Assembly: GCF_901933205.1 (NCBI RefSeq)
Contig: NC_044572.1
Coordinates: 22,468,501-22,532,500, forward strand
Direction: 5' to 3'
DNA from: Camarhynchus parvulus
Taxonomy: Eukaryota; Chordata; Aves; Passeriformes; Thraupidae
DNA length: 64,000 bases
In this document: positions 22,601 through 36,755 of the stretch, in pieces
How the letters are laid out: the number at the start of each line of letters is the position of its first letter
Position numbering within the stretch: position 1 is the first letter of the stretch
The notes under the pieces: generated by a model
Told to the model about the DNA's origin: nothing
What the model saw: only the letters and a program-made list of their open reading frames with translations
Database searches by the model: none
Position numbers and translations under genes: made by a program

Positions 22601-25600
22601 CATTATTAACCTGCAGAAATGCTGAGGCACATGTAAAACTCAAATATGCTAGCACCAGCAACCTCTTGAAACATTTTAAGAATAAAATTGATAAGTAAAG
22701 CTGCATTTTGCTACTGGGAAGTTAAAATGGCTGAATTAATAATGTTTAAAACCCTAATGGTATTAGTGACACTTAAGCTGTCTACTCAGATTATTTCTAA
22801 GGATTCAAAGATAGATACTGGCATGTTTAAAAATGTTCAATAAGTTTACCATCTAAAGACATTTGGAACTGAATCATCTGCACCAGAAATAAACTTTCCC
22901 TTTCTCTCTTTTTTTCCCGCACAGTCCATTATGTTTCTTTTAAAACAGAGTTTTTCATCCACAGATATAAGACCTGATATTTTTCCAAAGCAAAAAATTC
23001 AGTTTTATTTGACTTGTGCTTCTTCTAATAACTACACACTGCTGTATTTTGAAGCCAATGTTGTCTTATTTCACGCAACGAGTCCAAGACTATTGTCTCT
23101 GGTAATTTATGGAGTTATATAAAATGATCAGTGTCAGATTTCACTTTGAGTTAGTGGCATAACCCTGGGTTTGATATCTCTAACTGTCTACTATTCACAA
23201 TAAATGTTATCAGAGGCTGGTTAGGAAGTTAAGGCAACTTCTCTGTCTGACCATTTGGGAGGCACTCTGGCCACCACAATACCACCCCCAGGGATTTTTA
23301 ACTGCTGGGCCCAGGGCTCCTTCAGAAGAGGCAGCCCCGGTGAGCTGGAGCTCACCCCCAGCTCCCCCCACTCTCTCAGCCAGACAAGCTTTCCTGACCT
23401 GCTCTGCCCTGGGTTTCCCATAGCAGAGTCTCAGACCTCTGACTCCTTTGAGTGATTTTATCACAGTGCAGCAACAGAACAGTGGGAGCTGGCTGTCTCC
23501 AGGGAGGGACCTTGGACTTTCGCACCCTCACAGTCTAGGCACATGACAGTCTGGGATTTCCAGCTGGGCCATTGGCTCCTGCTGTGTCACCTGGCTGGTG
23601 GCACAGGTCCCCCTGTGTCCTTTGTTGTACAGAGCTGTCACCAGGTCACTCGCCTTGAGCCCCCACCAGCCAGAGCTCTACCTGCAGCTCACACCGACCT
23701 ACCTGCACTTAAGGTGTTCTTCAGCGTTTCATAACCAGTGGCTGCAACCCCCATCCACTATGTGAGAAACAGTAGGGACAAGAAGCATCACTAAGGACTA
23801 TTTTATTCTGCTTATGTCAACTTTTTTTTTACTATAGTAAGAATCAATGCATGTCCCACTTGTTGTTTTGAAGCCACAGGTTTGTATAGAGATAAAGATA
23901 TCAATTATCCTTTGTGACTGAACCCCAAATACAAACAGAAAAATTTTCTGGTTCAAGGTAAGAATCTACCCAGCTGAAGGACATAACTAAGAAGATGTAA
24001 AAACAAGGAAAATCTTTCACATCCTTTCCTAATTTTGTCATAGACTCAAACTCTTTTCATTGAGGGTATTTCCTAAACTTTCCATAGGCTCATTGGCAAA
24101 CTGCAGTGGATCTCTTTTATAAGTACTTTCCCAATCATGCTTTACAGTCATTCAAGACTCTTGTGCTCACCAGGTCTTTTGCAAGTACTCACACAAGGCT
24201 ACTGTCTGTTGGCTGAAGAATCAGCTGCTTTTCCTTGCTTTGAATCCAGCTTCAAGTGTTGCCTGAAAGTTTACTTAATCCCAGCTCAGGAAGGAGACAT
24301 GGGAGGAGTGTCCATTGCTGACTACACAAGATGGAAAAATCTTGCTTAAGTTCCTGCTGAAGGAAAAAAATCCAGGACTACTCAACATTGCTTGGAGAAC
24401 CTTTGTGTTAATGAAGAACCTGGCCTGGAAAACAGGTTTTTCCCATGGGGCAGCAAACTGCAGCCCAAAGATCAATGCTATGCCAATATCTGACAGGGGG
24501 AATTTCCAACAAATAACACAGCAGAGGGTGGGTGCAAGGGGATTGCCCCTGTCACTGCCTTTCCTCCCAATGGATAAGGCCTGTAGAACATGGTGGGAAA
24601 TGTCTGGGATTGGATGTCTGGCTGGTGGGCTGCATCATTTCCCACATGAAGTTCACAATCCTAAAGGGCTGTTCTTGAGCACAGATAGAGTGAAAAAGGG
24701 TAATAAAATTATTAGGATCTACATAACTATGCAAGGGTATTCTACAGAGCTATGAATATATGAAAAATACATAAACAGCAAAACTCTTTAGGTATCCCTA
24801 GTAGTTGTGGTTTTCCCTGCATTTTTATTGGAAAAATTAATCTTTCTCTTCCCACTTTATTCCATTCATAATTTTGCAGTTGTCTTTTGCATCTAAGTAA
24901 TCTCTTCCATTTTGAGAAGACCCAGCCAGCTCAATTATTCCTTATATGAGAGACCACACATTTCATTGTGCTTGTCACCCTTCTCTGAGGCTGCACCAGT
25001 TCTAGCAATCCTTTCTGAGATGAGGGGAGTAGAGTGCACATGATATCTAGAATGAAGGTAAATGGGAATGTGTACAGGGCGAAATTAACCTTTGATGTCC
25101 TATCTCCAAATGTACTAGAAGTTTGAACTGGATGTGCATTATTTCCCTGAGACACAAATGTGAAATAATCTGTCCTTCACCTGTTATCACTTATTCCTGG
25201 TAAATTTTAGCTGTCAGGCATGAGACTTAAACAGGTTTACAATTTGTTTTGTATAACTTACAATTTGTTTTGTAATTTGTTTTTGTTTTGTAAATACTAC
25301 TCTTACTAATAGTAAACATCTAATGTCATTGAGAACATTTTTGATATCTTGACCATAAGATATCTCTATCTGGTCCAGCTCTTTGGGTTCTTTGAATAAA
25401 CTGGCGCTGAATTTCTAAATTAACCTATAATGTTAATCACTGCTAAATTAATTTTATTTGATGCTGTACTATTTCAAAAACAAGTCCAAAATTCTTCATA
25501 GAAGGTCAGTATTGGGTATGAAACCACACTAAAATTAAAATATTAGAACAGTAGCACAAGAGATACAAAGATCAAGGAGCAGAGCCTTATTAAAATAATT

Positions 25601-28600
25601 GTATCATTTTTATTTCTGAAGTACTAGTTGTTTCAAGGACTGGTTGATGAAAAACAAGACTTAATCTCCAGCCTGATGCTATGATTACCCATTATGTCTA
25701 CAAAGATGTGATATAGTTCTGTCCAAAAAGCTGGAGTTCTAGCTCACATATGTGTGAATTGACACATACAGGTGGCCAGAACAACCCCAAAACCACAGCT
25801 GAAAGGAAAAGTGTAAATTTGTTTCCTTACCTTGCTAACTGGAGGATCCCACAGGCAGCGGAGACACTCCAGTGGGAACGCCAGCACCATCAGGCTCAGC
25901 TCAGTCCTGGCAGGCAGCGGGGCTGCTGTTTGCTGCCCTTTATCAAGAGCCCATGGACAGGGAGTTTACCAGCATGCTGTGACCTCCCCTGTGCCTTTTA
26001 TCACCGCTGAGCTTTGGGCTCTCTCCCAGGACAGGGAGCTCAAGCATGTCCATGGGACAGCCTCTGCAAATATCTCCATTATCTCCACACAGAGATTCGA
26101 CTTCTCAAAACAGACAAAGGATAAATACCTGTAGGCATTTCCACTTCCAGGTAGGTTTCCATCACTGATATTCTCCAGGCCCTGGTATTCCCAGCTGCAA
26201 GGTCACTTGACCAATTCTACCACCCTCTTTGTTATTCTTCAGCTTTTAACCTTTTCCTGCCAACAACATAAAACTTCACTTTTCTCAAAAGCCAGTTTAA
26301 TTCTGACATCCACATGAAACAGAAACCTTCCCAACCTTCTCATGAACTGGATGACCTCCTGATCTCAGCTGCTGAGCCACGCTCAAAAACCACAGGACCC
26401 GGAGTGGCAATCATGGCATCCCAGTTCAAGTGCTGGTAGTCACCCACTCTTTGTTTGCAGGCAGTGTTGGAGGTCCTGCAGAGCCCAGGCAGTTTGGGTG
26501 ACTCGTGCTCTGAGAGCTCAGCTCTCTGTAAAGGGAGTCCAGGCCAAGGGAGTCAGAAATAAGCATCTCTTCTGCACACGGGATCAGCTCATGACCTGGG
26601 CGGATCCTCGAGCCTCTGGCCTGCTGAACCCATCACAGGAGCCTGACTTGAAGCTGCTCAGACCAAAAATCCACCTGTGTGCTGAAGCAGCACCATGATG
26701 CCTCCTGTGAGCACAGATTGTGTCCCTAACAGTAAATGAAGAAGTGTCAGCCAGTGCTGCAGGACCACAAATGTTTGTACTGATAAACTGTTAGAGACAT
26801 TCATGGCATGCTTTTAACTCTAATTGGCATTTCCCCAAACATTTTTCTGAGGAAAATGCAACAGCCAGTACAAGGTAAGTACAGTTCCTGAAAGGTTTGG
26901 TTAAGGGAACAATTACACTCTTTTCAGGATGAGGTATAAAATAATCTGAGTTTGCCTTAATGCCATAAAATGCTTCTGGATCTGCTTAATTTACAAGACA
27001 GTCATAGGAAGCTGGATCCCCAGACCTTGTCCTGGATTTGTTGAGGGCTCACTGAATCCATGATGCTTCAAAAGAAATATTTCAGGCCATTGACACCAAT
27101 GCTTTCTGCTGAAAGCTGGGTTTGTCAGATATCCTGGCCATTGTTAGTGCCAGATCAGTCACACTGATTCAAAAAAAAATTGTTCTCATTTTTAAATGGG
27201 AAAACTGAAATTTATCTCTCTTCTAAATCCGAAATTTATTTTAATTTTGACTGAAGGAATCATTGATAATGATATAGCTCAGTCTCTAGAGTTCACTCAA
27301 ACCTTGGTCTTGTCTAAGATAGTCAGTAAAAGTGTCAGTCAACAGACAAATGTTCACCAGGAATGGAAACAAATTACTGAATCATTTAGGACTGCTTATT
27401 AAAGTCATAATTTTCTATCACAATTGAACCTAGCTAAACTGAAACTAGTACCTAAGAGAAGTCTACTTTGTTTTAATTTACTCCAATCATTTCAAGCATG
27501 AGCTTAAAACTGTTTTATCTTAACTCTCTTTTCCACACACTGAAATTTTCATCTAGCTTTGACCATATCAGTAAATCATCTCAATGTCTACTTATTCTGA
27601 TGTTTATTCGGGTTTAGGTCTATATCAATTAGTTCAGTCTTCAGGGATGTTGGTCTGAGACTGAATTCAGCTTTTTAAAGGTCAGTGAACAGCCACTCTA
27701 CAAGTTATTTATACAGAATATTCACAGGAAATTAATTGCATAAATGCATGCACTTTTAGTAAATAATCAATTTTATACTGCTTTAAGAAATGCATGACTG
27801 GCATGAATATGTCTCTTGGCATATTAATCTGTTTTATAAATAGTGGAAATCATAATTACTGGAGGTAAAATGGCCATAATACAGATGGAGAAAATATGCT
27901 AAATAGGAAATTACTCTCTGTGAGTGAAATTTAATTATTCTCCAGAAGTCTCAATCCTGACATTGTAGAAATCGTGCAATCCCTTCTGGATACAACTAAA
28001 AATTGTAAATTCAGTACTTTACGCTTGTAATGGTAAAATTATTTTTATCCAACACTTCAGCTTACCTCCATCTTTGTGTATCAACTTCCTTAATCCTTGG
28101 TTTGTCACTGAATATTTATTAGGCAGAAAGGGAAAGCCTTTTAATTTGAAGCAGCACTGTGTGATTATCTGTCACTAACCTGCTTCCCACAGAATAATGC
28201 TCAGGAGGGAAAGGGTTAAGAAGTCTTTGGAAGCACTTGACAGCATGCAGAAGGAAGGGTGAGAAAGCTGATGCTATACAGCAAGTGTGAGAGCATTAGG
28301 GGAAGAGATGATAATGGATGAGGACAGAAGGAGACTGTCAGGCCACAGGCAAAAGAGGAAGAAAAATACCTTGTCTGGGTAGTAAAAACACCTTCACCTG
28401 GGCATTTTACCTGTTCTTTCTTCAAGCACTAGGAAAATACTTTAACTGAAAATTTTCAATACTAGAGAAAATGCACTTACCCTGTGCTGATTGTACCACA
28501 CCAGATTTAGGCAGAGACTATGATCACAAAAAGCATTCCTCAGTTGCTCTCCTCCCCTGTTACACTCAGGTATCTTCTCCTAAACTCTTCACTCACACTG

Positions 28601-31600
28601 AAAGCAAAGATTGGTCAGCTGCTCAGCAGAAGGATCAGGTTTCTGGGACATGGAAGTGAAGAGTTCTTCCATGTGCAGTCCTGCATTTGCAAGGCACACA
28701 GTGCATGGCACAACAGCCCCTGTCAGCAGAGCAGACCCATGGCAAAGCTCAGCACCATGCCCTACCTGGAGCATAAGCCGTGCCCTTCCTCTTCTAGAAC
28801 CAAAACTGGGATATCCTCATGGGAATTGGGCATGCTTTAAGAGGTACTCTCTAGGCAGCTTGCAGATGCTGATGGATGCATTCATAATGAAGAACAAAGA
28901 ACAACAGATAAATTATTGGTATTTGTGACTTCAAAGGTGCACACCACTCTACTTTCTTGCAGTAGGTGCTAGAGCTCAGTGTGTCATTGTGGCATTTTTA
29001 TGCTGTTCATAGGTGGAAATAGAAGCATACCTGATTCTAAAAAGTGACATTTGTTGCTAGAATTGTTGCACAGAATTATATGCAAAAATAAAACATAAAA
29101 TAGGAGCCACAGCTTCCTGACATAATCCTTTCCTGACAGGGTTGAGATTTCTTTTTTGTTATTGTGTGAGCTCAGCAGATTCAGCCTAAGCACAGCTCAT
29201 CAGCTTTCTATTTCTGCTGTCACTGGGTAAGCATATGTCACAATTCACTGAACACCTCAAAGTCACTTACCAGCCCCTTCTGAAATCGGTTCTATAACAG
29301 GATTTTCACAGGTGATGCAAACTATATGCTGGCAACTTCACATTACTGCGCTGCCTAAAGGTCTGCCCAGGGCCAGGACAAAGGGTATCCATGTTTTACT
29401 CCTTGTGTAAGTGTTCACACAGGATAGTCCCAGAGCCATAATGTTGAAAGGAAAAGGAGCTCTCTGTTAGTTCTGTTGGAGGAAAGCATTTCACCCCTGA
29501 AGGCATCATCTCTGGGAATTGCAGGATTGCCTTAGGGATCACTCTGAAGTTTACAGAGCACACTAACTGATGTACATGTGCCAGCCTGGGCTGTCAGACA
29601 CTGCCCTCCCCCTGCCTGCACTCCCCATGGATGCTGCCAGGACATTGGGCCTGGACCAAAATGCCTGGCCCTGAGCAGGCTGCTCCTTGTCAAGAGCATC
29701 ACCAAATGAGACACAGCTAACTCTGGAGCTGCCTCCTTTGTGGCCAGGCAGGAAGTACTGGGATGAGTTTGTGACTGAAAAACCTAAAACCTTTAGGTTG
29801 ACCTTATAGGGGCCAATGCAGCATGGAAAGAAACTTCCTCAGGCTGAACAAGGAGCTCAAGCCTGGTGCCTGCTGAGGGGTTCAGCCCTTGAGCTGCTGA
29901 AACACAGAGCCCGGGAGTGGCATTTAGGCAGCAGTTCTCCTAAAGGAGTGATGAGTTTGTGGGCTTGCAAGGTGAACCCTTCCTTCAGCTGAAATCACAG
30001 AAGCAGGAGCTTTCTCCAAAGGCAAGAAAGATGATAATCATCCATGTCCATCTTAATTTCTTTGAGAATTTAAACAGTTAAGCACATTTAGTAAAATATA
30101 TAAACCCCAATACCTAAAATGCCATATAAACCATAGATGAGAGAACAGTCTGGCAGGGCTTCACAACCCATGAAATGCAACCTTCTGGGCCAGATGACAA
30201 CAGCTTCTGACACAAAGTGTGGTCTGGGCATAGCCTGAGAGTAAGGGCAGACTACATGGGAGTAAAGTCAGTCTTGAAGTGCTAAAGAAGGAGAGGTATG
30301 GACCAGGAAAGAGAGGATAGAAAGTGATTTAACAGTTGGCCTTGACATAAACCTTCACCTAACTGGTCCTTTGGTAATCAGGACTAATTCAAGAATTTAG
30401 GAAGGGTTGTCACGTCATTCTCTTAAACATGTGCAGACTCTAAGAGAGTGCATTTAAATAATTGAGAGTAAAGGATGCTTTTCCAAATATCATTTTTGAT
30501 TAGTTTGTTTAACTGTTAAAAAAAATTCTGTTTAATATTCCAGAGGGTTTCCATAGGAGTCTCTGGTAATGAAGAAATCCTGGGAAGCAAGTAGATTACT
30601 TAATTCTGTTTTTTCTAAAACATGGTGCTGAGTAAGACAGTAGCTTAAGTCTCGAATGAAATACCATCTTTATTTCATAAAGGACCTGTAATTGAACTTA
30701 GCCCAGTTACTGCTGCTGAAGCTGTAACACACTGCTGTACAAACTTTTGATGCATTTTATGCTTATTAAGTTTTCTTTAATTTCAAAATGCCTAGGTCAT
30801 CTTTGCACTCAAATAGGATAAATATACGGTAAATACAGAGAAAAAACTACTCAATTCAATTTTTTAAGGGAAGAATGTAAGTGACATTACTATATAGGCT
30901 TGATTTTGTTGTGTGGGTGGGTGAAGTGCAAAACCCTGAAGTGCAAAGTATTCTCTGTTTTTATAATATAGATTTTCTCTGATGCTGCTACAAAGTCCTA
31001 ATGTTGCTGACTTTAGTACTATAGCAATTATTCATATCGTGATACCAATAAACACTGAGCAAGCTTGGTCCTGACATGCACTCCTGAAAGACATGAAACA
31101 CACAATGCAATCAGTTGCACATGATCAAGCAGGTGTTTAGTATGGACTTCAGTGGCAGCTGGCATCTCTACATCCAAAAAGTCTTTGATCTGTGTGTCAA
31201 AGCACAATGGTAATGAGTGTGCTCACTGAACTATACCTTGATATAGTGTTGAAGCGATTAAACAGAAATTCAGCAGCACCACTAATTAGCAAACTGCTGT
31301 CTCAGAGCCTCAGCATTTAACTCTATTTCATATCAGTTTGAGAGCATCACTGACTCTGCTCTTGTACCCTGTAAATTCTACTCATGGTCCATCCTGGCAC
31401 ACTGATGGTTGATGTACTGCTTTGACACACAATTTGAAAATGAAACAATCCCTTGTTGCACCACAGCTAACACGAGCAAGGGCCACTGATGAGTTGTGGG
31501 TGCTTAACAGGGCTGACACAGCTGGTCAGAAGTGTCTCTTCATGGCTCTCAGTTCCATCCCTTAACTACATCTCTATGGTTTAGCAGTGCTGCATGCCTC

Positions 31601-34279
31601 TCAGAGATGTTGCAAAAGGCTCTAGAGAGCAAACAAATTAGAGACAAAACAGGAGATAGAACTGTCACTGGTTTTGAAAATAAAATCTCTATTCTTGCTT
31701 CATTGTAATTCTGTCTCTCATTCCAGTGGAAAGTTAATTTTACACCTTTCAAACAAGCTTACTTATGCAAAAGATGATTTGGTAAAGTACTGCTGAATTC
31801 TGCAGAGACATTAATAATTTGCCTGAAAAGAGACAACGTTGTTTCTTCAGTGAGGCTTGTTTAGAGGGGTATAGATATAAAAGTATTATTGCTAAGATTT
31901 ACTTGTGTCAGCACTAAGAATTGGTTTGACTTGCAAAAACAAACTGGTGTAGCATTCTTGACTTTAAGCTAAAACTCATCTTGTGTCCTTCATGAGTGTG
32001 TTCTTCACTTACCCAGGTTGATGCTAGACTAATCTACCGTTCTGCAATTCCATTCCAAAAATAAAGAGGATTCCTTTAGTATAAATATTTTTCATTTCCT
32101 CTATATTTGTCTTTCCTTTTTCAATATTAATATAGTCTCATTGTTTTTTAAGGCCAGAATGATTGTTCTGATGCAAAGTTTTGTGTTACTTTTTCCAGCT
32201 TAATGTCATAAGCATTTAGAAGTTGCACATTCATCAGAAAGTGTTAGTGTACCTTCACCACTGTTTCTGCATATCTCAGGTGTTGCTCTGGAGTTCCTTA
32301 GCTTTGCTGCCTGAAGCTGAACTGATACAATTCCCTATCACTGCAAAGTCCCATAGTGTTTAAGAATTTTAAAGGCAGCAGTATGTCAAATGTGAGCCTC
32401 AGGATCTTTAACATGAAAAAGGTATATGAGACATTTCCCACATACAGCTCCATGAACCCAACTTGCTCTTTTCAGTTTGTGCTGATGAAGGTTATTTCTG
32501 TAAGAAGGATATGCTGTAACTAGGGAAGATTTGTAGCTACAGTGCTGCTCTCTAGATTTCAAAAGATTTGAAATAGGGTTTCTGCCTCCCACATATGATA
32601 TCTATACTCAGTGAGACTGGGTGAGGTGCAGAAATCAGCAAAAAGGCAATTTGTCACTAAATAGATAACAAGTGTCAGCTATTTCCAACAGAGAGAAAAA
32701 GAATTGCAGAGAACCTCTAATGTAAACCCTTAGTCCTGAAACAGAGCAAGAATGAAAGGGGTTTGGACTGTTTCCTGCCATTTCCAAATGCAGAACCCTG
32801 CACACAGCATGCATTCCATATGGAGATCCTCTGCTGGAAGTCAGCAAGAGACAATAACTTCACTAGACAGAGAGCTGTCTCCATCCAAAGAATAATGGCT
32901 GCACTGCTGCTAGAAGTAGATGCATCCTGCATGTCCCAGAATGGCTTCTTAATGTGATTCATATGTGTTCCTATTTCCAATACTGAAAATTAACCAGGTA
33001 TTTGGAAACAGTGCTACTAAGCATGAACTTTTAAAGGTGACTTTGTAAAGCCTAACTCTGTTGAATTAAGATTTCAGAAAAGCAAGTGGGCAATTAACTT
33101 TCATGACAGAGTTGTAGTTGAGCAAGACTAATAGTGACAGAAAAAAAAGGAAAAAAAAAGAAACAAAACCAAAACCACAAAGATGCAAACACAAAGCACT
33201 TATTCTCTGGATAAAAGTTTTCTTTTGAAATTTTAAAATGAGGAATCAAAGGTTCCTTTGGGGTTTTCTTAGCAATTAGTTTCTTAACAGAGGAATTTAA
33301 TAACCATGGACAAACAAGATTAAGTGCTTTAAGAGAGATTTGCCAGGGAAAAAAAAGAATATAACTTCTTGCAAGACACTTTCCACACATTCCAAAAAAA
33401 TTATTTCCTTCTAGGAAGAAATCATCAAAAAATTAGAAATAGATAACATTTTTTCTCAGGAGCAGTTCAGACACCTGCACTATAAATACAGAAAAGTATA
33501 CAAGTATTAAGTTCCTCAAAGACAAGCTCTTCCACAGAGTTTCATCATTCTGACTGATTACAGGGTTAGGGCAGAAGTAGCACGTTACAAACACATTTTT
33601 CAGGTAAAATCTTGACCCAGTTCAAAAATCTTTCACTGTCTCCATTTAGACAACAATTTTACATTGGAGTGGTTATATTCCATAGTGAACCCTTGCAGTC
33701 ATTTTTATTTTTAAGGATATGCTACTCATAATCAGCTCAAGGACAACACAAAATTTCTATTTATATAGAAATTGTAATGAAGTTGTGCTACAACTTGTGG
33801 GATAATATAATCCCTGCTGTCAGATAAAGAAAATTAGAAAAGTAGATATAGATCATTTATCCTTTAAATATATACATGTATTAAAATAAGTAATTAATTA
33901 GGGTGCATTTAAGACAATGGATAGTTAAACCAACAATATTATAAGTAAACATTTCAATAAGGAGGATTTCTGTGTAGTCTGCCTCTCATTTCTTTGCTTT
34001 CTAGTCAGACTTCCAATGAACTAATGGTATGGCCAAAAATTATATAAATAATAAATATGGGATATATTATAAAATATATATTTTATCTTTATTTTATATT
34101 TGTTTGAGATGAATACTCCAAACAAATCTCAGCTGCAAAAAAACTCACTTTGAAATTGATTTACTGATCTCATTCTAAAAGTTGCGTTAAAAATATCTGC
34201 TTACCATCTGGATAGTGCAGCTCTAATAACAGCATATTTAAGGGTGGAAGATCCAATATTCAAGTCCAGTCAAAGTCCA
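19663..34279. other. 14.6 kb without recognised genes; some GC-richer islands
   Basis: I recognise no gene or named repeat in this long stretch. It holds AT-rich sequence with GC-richer islands near 23216-23745, 24490-24660, 25840-26060, 26380-26700, 28600-28830 and 29560-29960. These might be unrecognised old retroviral LTRs, low-copy repeats or unannotated exons, but none shows LTR ends with target duplications or a convincing coding frame. A 146-codon frame (24315-24755, +) and a 106-codon frame (28520-28840, +) lie in such islands, where stop codons are rarer. Simple structure: an imperfect 'CAATTTGTTTTGTA' repeat near 25239-25290 and a purine-rich A-tract region near 33138-33176. Confidence 0.55.
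23216..23745. other. GC-rich island of unknown origin
   Basis: About 530 bp is markedly richer in G+C than its surroundings and contains many CTG/CAG/CCC words. Overlapping frames of 63-84 codons on both strands reflect the composition, and none resembles a protein family. There is no CpG clustering typical of a promoter island, no LTR ends with matching target duplications, and no CR1 motif. Possibilities are an old LTR, an unannotated exon with UTR, or a low-copy avian repeat. I cannot choose. Confidence 0.35.
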
Positions 34280-34378
34280 AGAATCACAGAATTAACTAGG
34301 TTGGAAAAGACCTTGGAGATCATTGAGTACAACCTTTGATCTAACACCACCTCATCAACTAAACCATGGCATTAAAGT
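34280..34378 (-). mobile_element. CR1 LINE, short 3-prime fragment (antisense)
   Basis: The stretch reads 'GAATCACAGAATTAACTAGG', 'TTGGAAAAGACCTTGGAGAT', 'CATTGAGTACAACCTTTGAT', 'CTAACACCACCTCATCAACT', 'AAACCATGGC'. This is the reverse complement of a CR1 3-prime UTR of the 'ttggaaaagacct' type, the same type as the copy at 46.83 kb and different from the 'gtttgggttggaagg' type at 19.47 kb. It is truncated after about 100 bp. Confidence 0.88.
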
Positions 34379-36669
34379 ATTAGAAATCAAGAGATTGTGG
34401 GAAAAATACAGAGGAAATCTCTACTAATTAGCTTAACACTTTAGCTCACATTTTACACTCAAAATCTTGCAATGAAACCACCAAGCCACTAAAGTATTTG
34501 AATGAAAAGACTCCACAAGCTTCATGCAGCTTGCCTGTAGAAGGGCTGTGAGCAAACAGCACAATTAAAGCTGAAATGTCAGGTTTAAAAAGTAAGAACA
34601 TCTTCTCCTGCAGCTGATGAACTGGCAGAAGAACAGAAAAGCAATGTGAACAACATCTCAAACTGTCATTTCTGATTTAGCACTAAATGTAATTACAATG
34701 GAATGTTAAAAGAATATATTCATGCCCAAAGACCTTGAGCAATCATATATTGAATAAAACTGCTTGATGAAATGTTAAGTCTGCCCCTTTGCACCACATT
34801 TAAGTTTTCTATGAATCCATCCTTTTATATTAGAAAAAGCCTCATAAATTTTATCAATTTATTAGATAGAATTGAGAGATATATTGAATGTAGAATACAA
34901 CAGAACAGAATATTCCCTGTTACAAGCATACCATGGGAATATTTCTTCAATCTTCAAATTCACTGAAATTCATTATAATTTTCTTTATATCAATGCAGCT
35001 ATCAGAATTACTGACAGGACCAAGTTTCTCAAAATAATATATTAAGCCCATGAAAAGACTCTTAAATCTGAATTTCTGACTGGTGAAACAAGCTGAACAG
35101 GTCCTGATTTGTCTGCCTGGTAGAGACCCAAGAAGTTAAGAACGTTTGCCATACCAGATTATCAAGGGTTCAGGTCTTACTTTTGAGGAAAAACGTGATA
35201 CAACTGAACTATGATTAAACAAACTGAAGGAATTAATTATTCTGCCTTCACTGGTGTGCATTGGAAGATACAAGATTACTTAATCACCATTTTGTTTGGT
35301 TTTTTAATCCAAAAAACACGCAGGTGGGACCAGAAGTGCATTGCCACACTGTTCTTTTCCTTCTGATTCAGTAAGGAGCTGCCAACTGGTTTGTTTACTG
35401 GAAAGGTCAAAAGCCAGAGGGAAATTAGAATGGATAACAGTGCATACCTGAATACTTAGTCATTAAGATGAAAGGTGATGTCAGCATTTTCACCACAGCT
35501 AAACAGAAAAACACACTTTTTGGTCTAAAAATAAAAATCGAGAAAAACCCCTGTCCATTCTGGTGATATTGCAACACAATCCCTTTCCAGTGTACTCATC
35601 TGAACTAGACAGCTGCATTGTCCACTGAGGGCACTGTGCTTCATCCTGTGCTGAGTTTCTGTTATCTTGGCAGAGAAAGCAGCTTTTCCTGCAGGTAGAA
35701 CTACACCAAAGCATTGGGAGAAGTGATTTTGTAAGCCTCCCTCACAGAAAAACAAGACTAGCACTGGCCAAAAGCATTGGCAAATAGTGGGTCATAAAAT
35801 AAATGTAGCATGATGTCAGTCCGGATGGAAGGAGCTGGAAATTGCCTTCATTCCACATTTAGAAAATAGCTTCAGTGGAAGACTGTTGAGAAAAGGAGAT
35901 ATTTTAGAAATGTTGAGTCACTCTGTTTTGACATTTCATTTAATGTCAACTTTTATTTTTGTTTTGAAATGGTATTTTTCATTCCCAAATTGCCTTCTAA
36001 AGGGAAGGTTAACAAACATTTCAACTGACATCTCCAAAGATGTGGTTGTTTGAGGTTCTTTCCCCTCAGATTTCAAATTTACTTTTTTTTTCCAACCAAA
36101 GCAAGAAGTCGACTACATGATCAGGTTTAATTTAAAGGCTTAGAAAGCCAAAGCCTGTGGAGATCTTTGAATTAACACATCAGAAGATAACTACAAGAGC
36201 ACAACATCTTGTTATTAAAAAGAAAAGAAAATCATAAAAGTGCTCCTCTTCTGTCCCTCATATTTTCCTTCTCCCAAATCCCAGTAATTTTCTTCCTTTA
36301 CCTGGGATCTATTTTCTCAGTTCTGTTTGTAAGCAGCAAGATCTATCTCCAAGCAGCATTTTTACTGAAATCTTCCTCTTTTCACAGTAAATCTATTAAC
36401 TCATTCCATACATGTCTTCTGTGTTCTAAGGTCTTCTCTCCCCTTACTGTCATTTCAGCCTGGTGGATGTCTGGATTCCAACTCTGCTGGACCCAAGTCA
36501 ATTCCACAGCCTCTTTCTGAGTGACATTATGTCCCAGTTCAGCAAAATGTTAATGGTGAAAAGTGAAAATAATTAAGCAATCCAAGCATTCATACACGTA
36601 ACTAATTAGTCTAGGAGAAGCAGGAAGCAGACAGTATGTTCTGAATAAGCTCTGTTAATGAAGAATGGT

Positions 36670-36755
36670 CTGACAGAGACAATTCTAATTGCACCATGGT
36701 ATGTCTAATCTAATTATGTTAATAGTTTATTTGCACTCTAAATCATCTCTGTCAG
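36670..36755. promoter_or_regulatory. Candidate regulatory patch bracketed by an inverted repeat (unproven)
   Basis: A perfect 10-bp inverted repeat (CTGACAGAGA at 36670-36679, TCTCTGTCAG at 36746-36755) encloses 66 bp with several AT-rich factor-type words: 'TCTAATTGC', 'CTAATTATG' (TAATTA homeodomain core), 'GTTAATAG' and 'TTTATTTGCA'. Such clustering is typical of conserved non-coding enhancers in gene deserts, but conservation cannot be judged from one sequence. It could equally be chance in AT-rich DNA. Confidence 0.25.

Noticed and set aside
24315..24755. 146-codon plus-strand open frame
   Set aside because: No recognisable domain, signal or splice context. It lies in a locally GC-richer patch, and from base composition several frames of 100-150 codons are expected by chance in 128 kb of strand.
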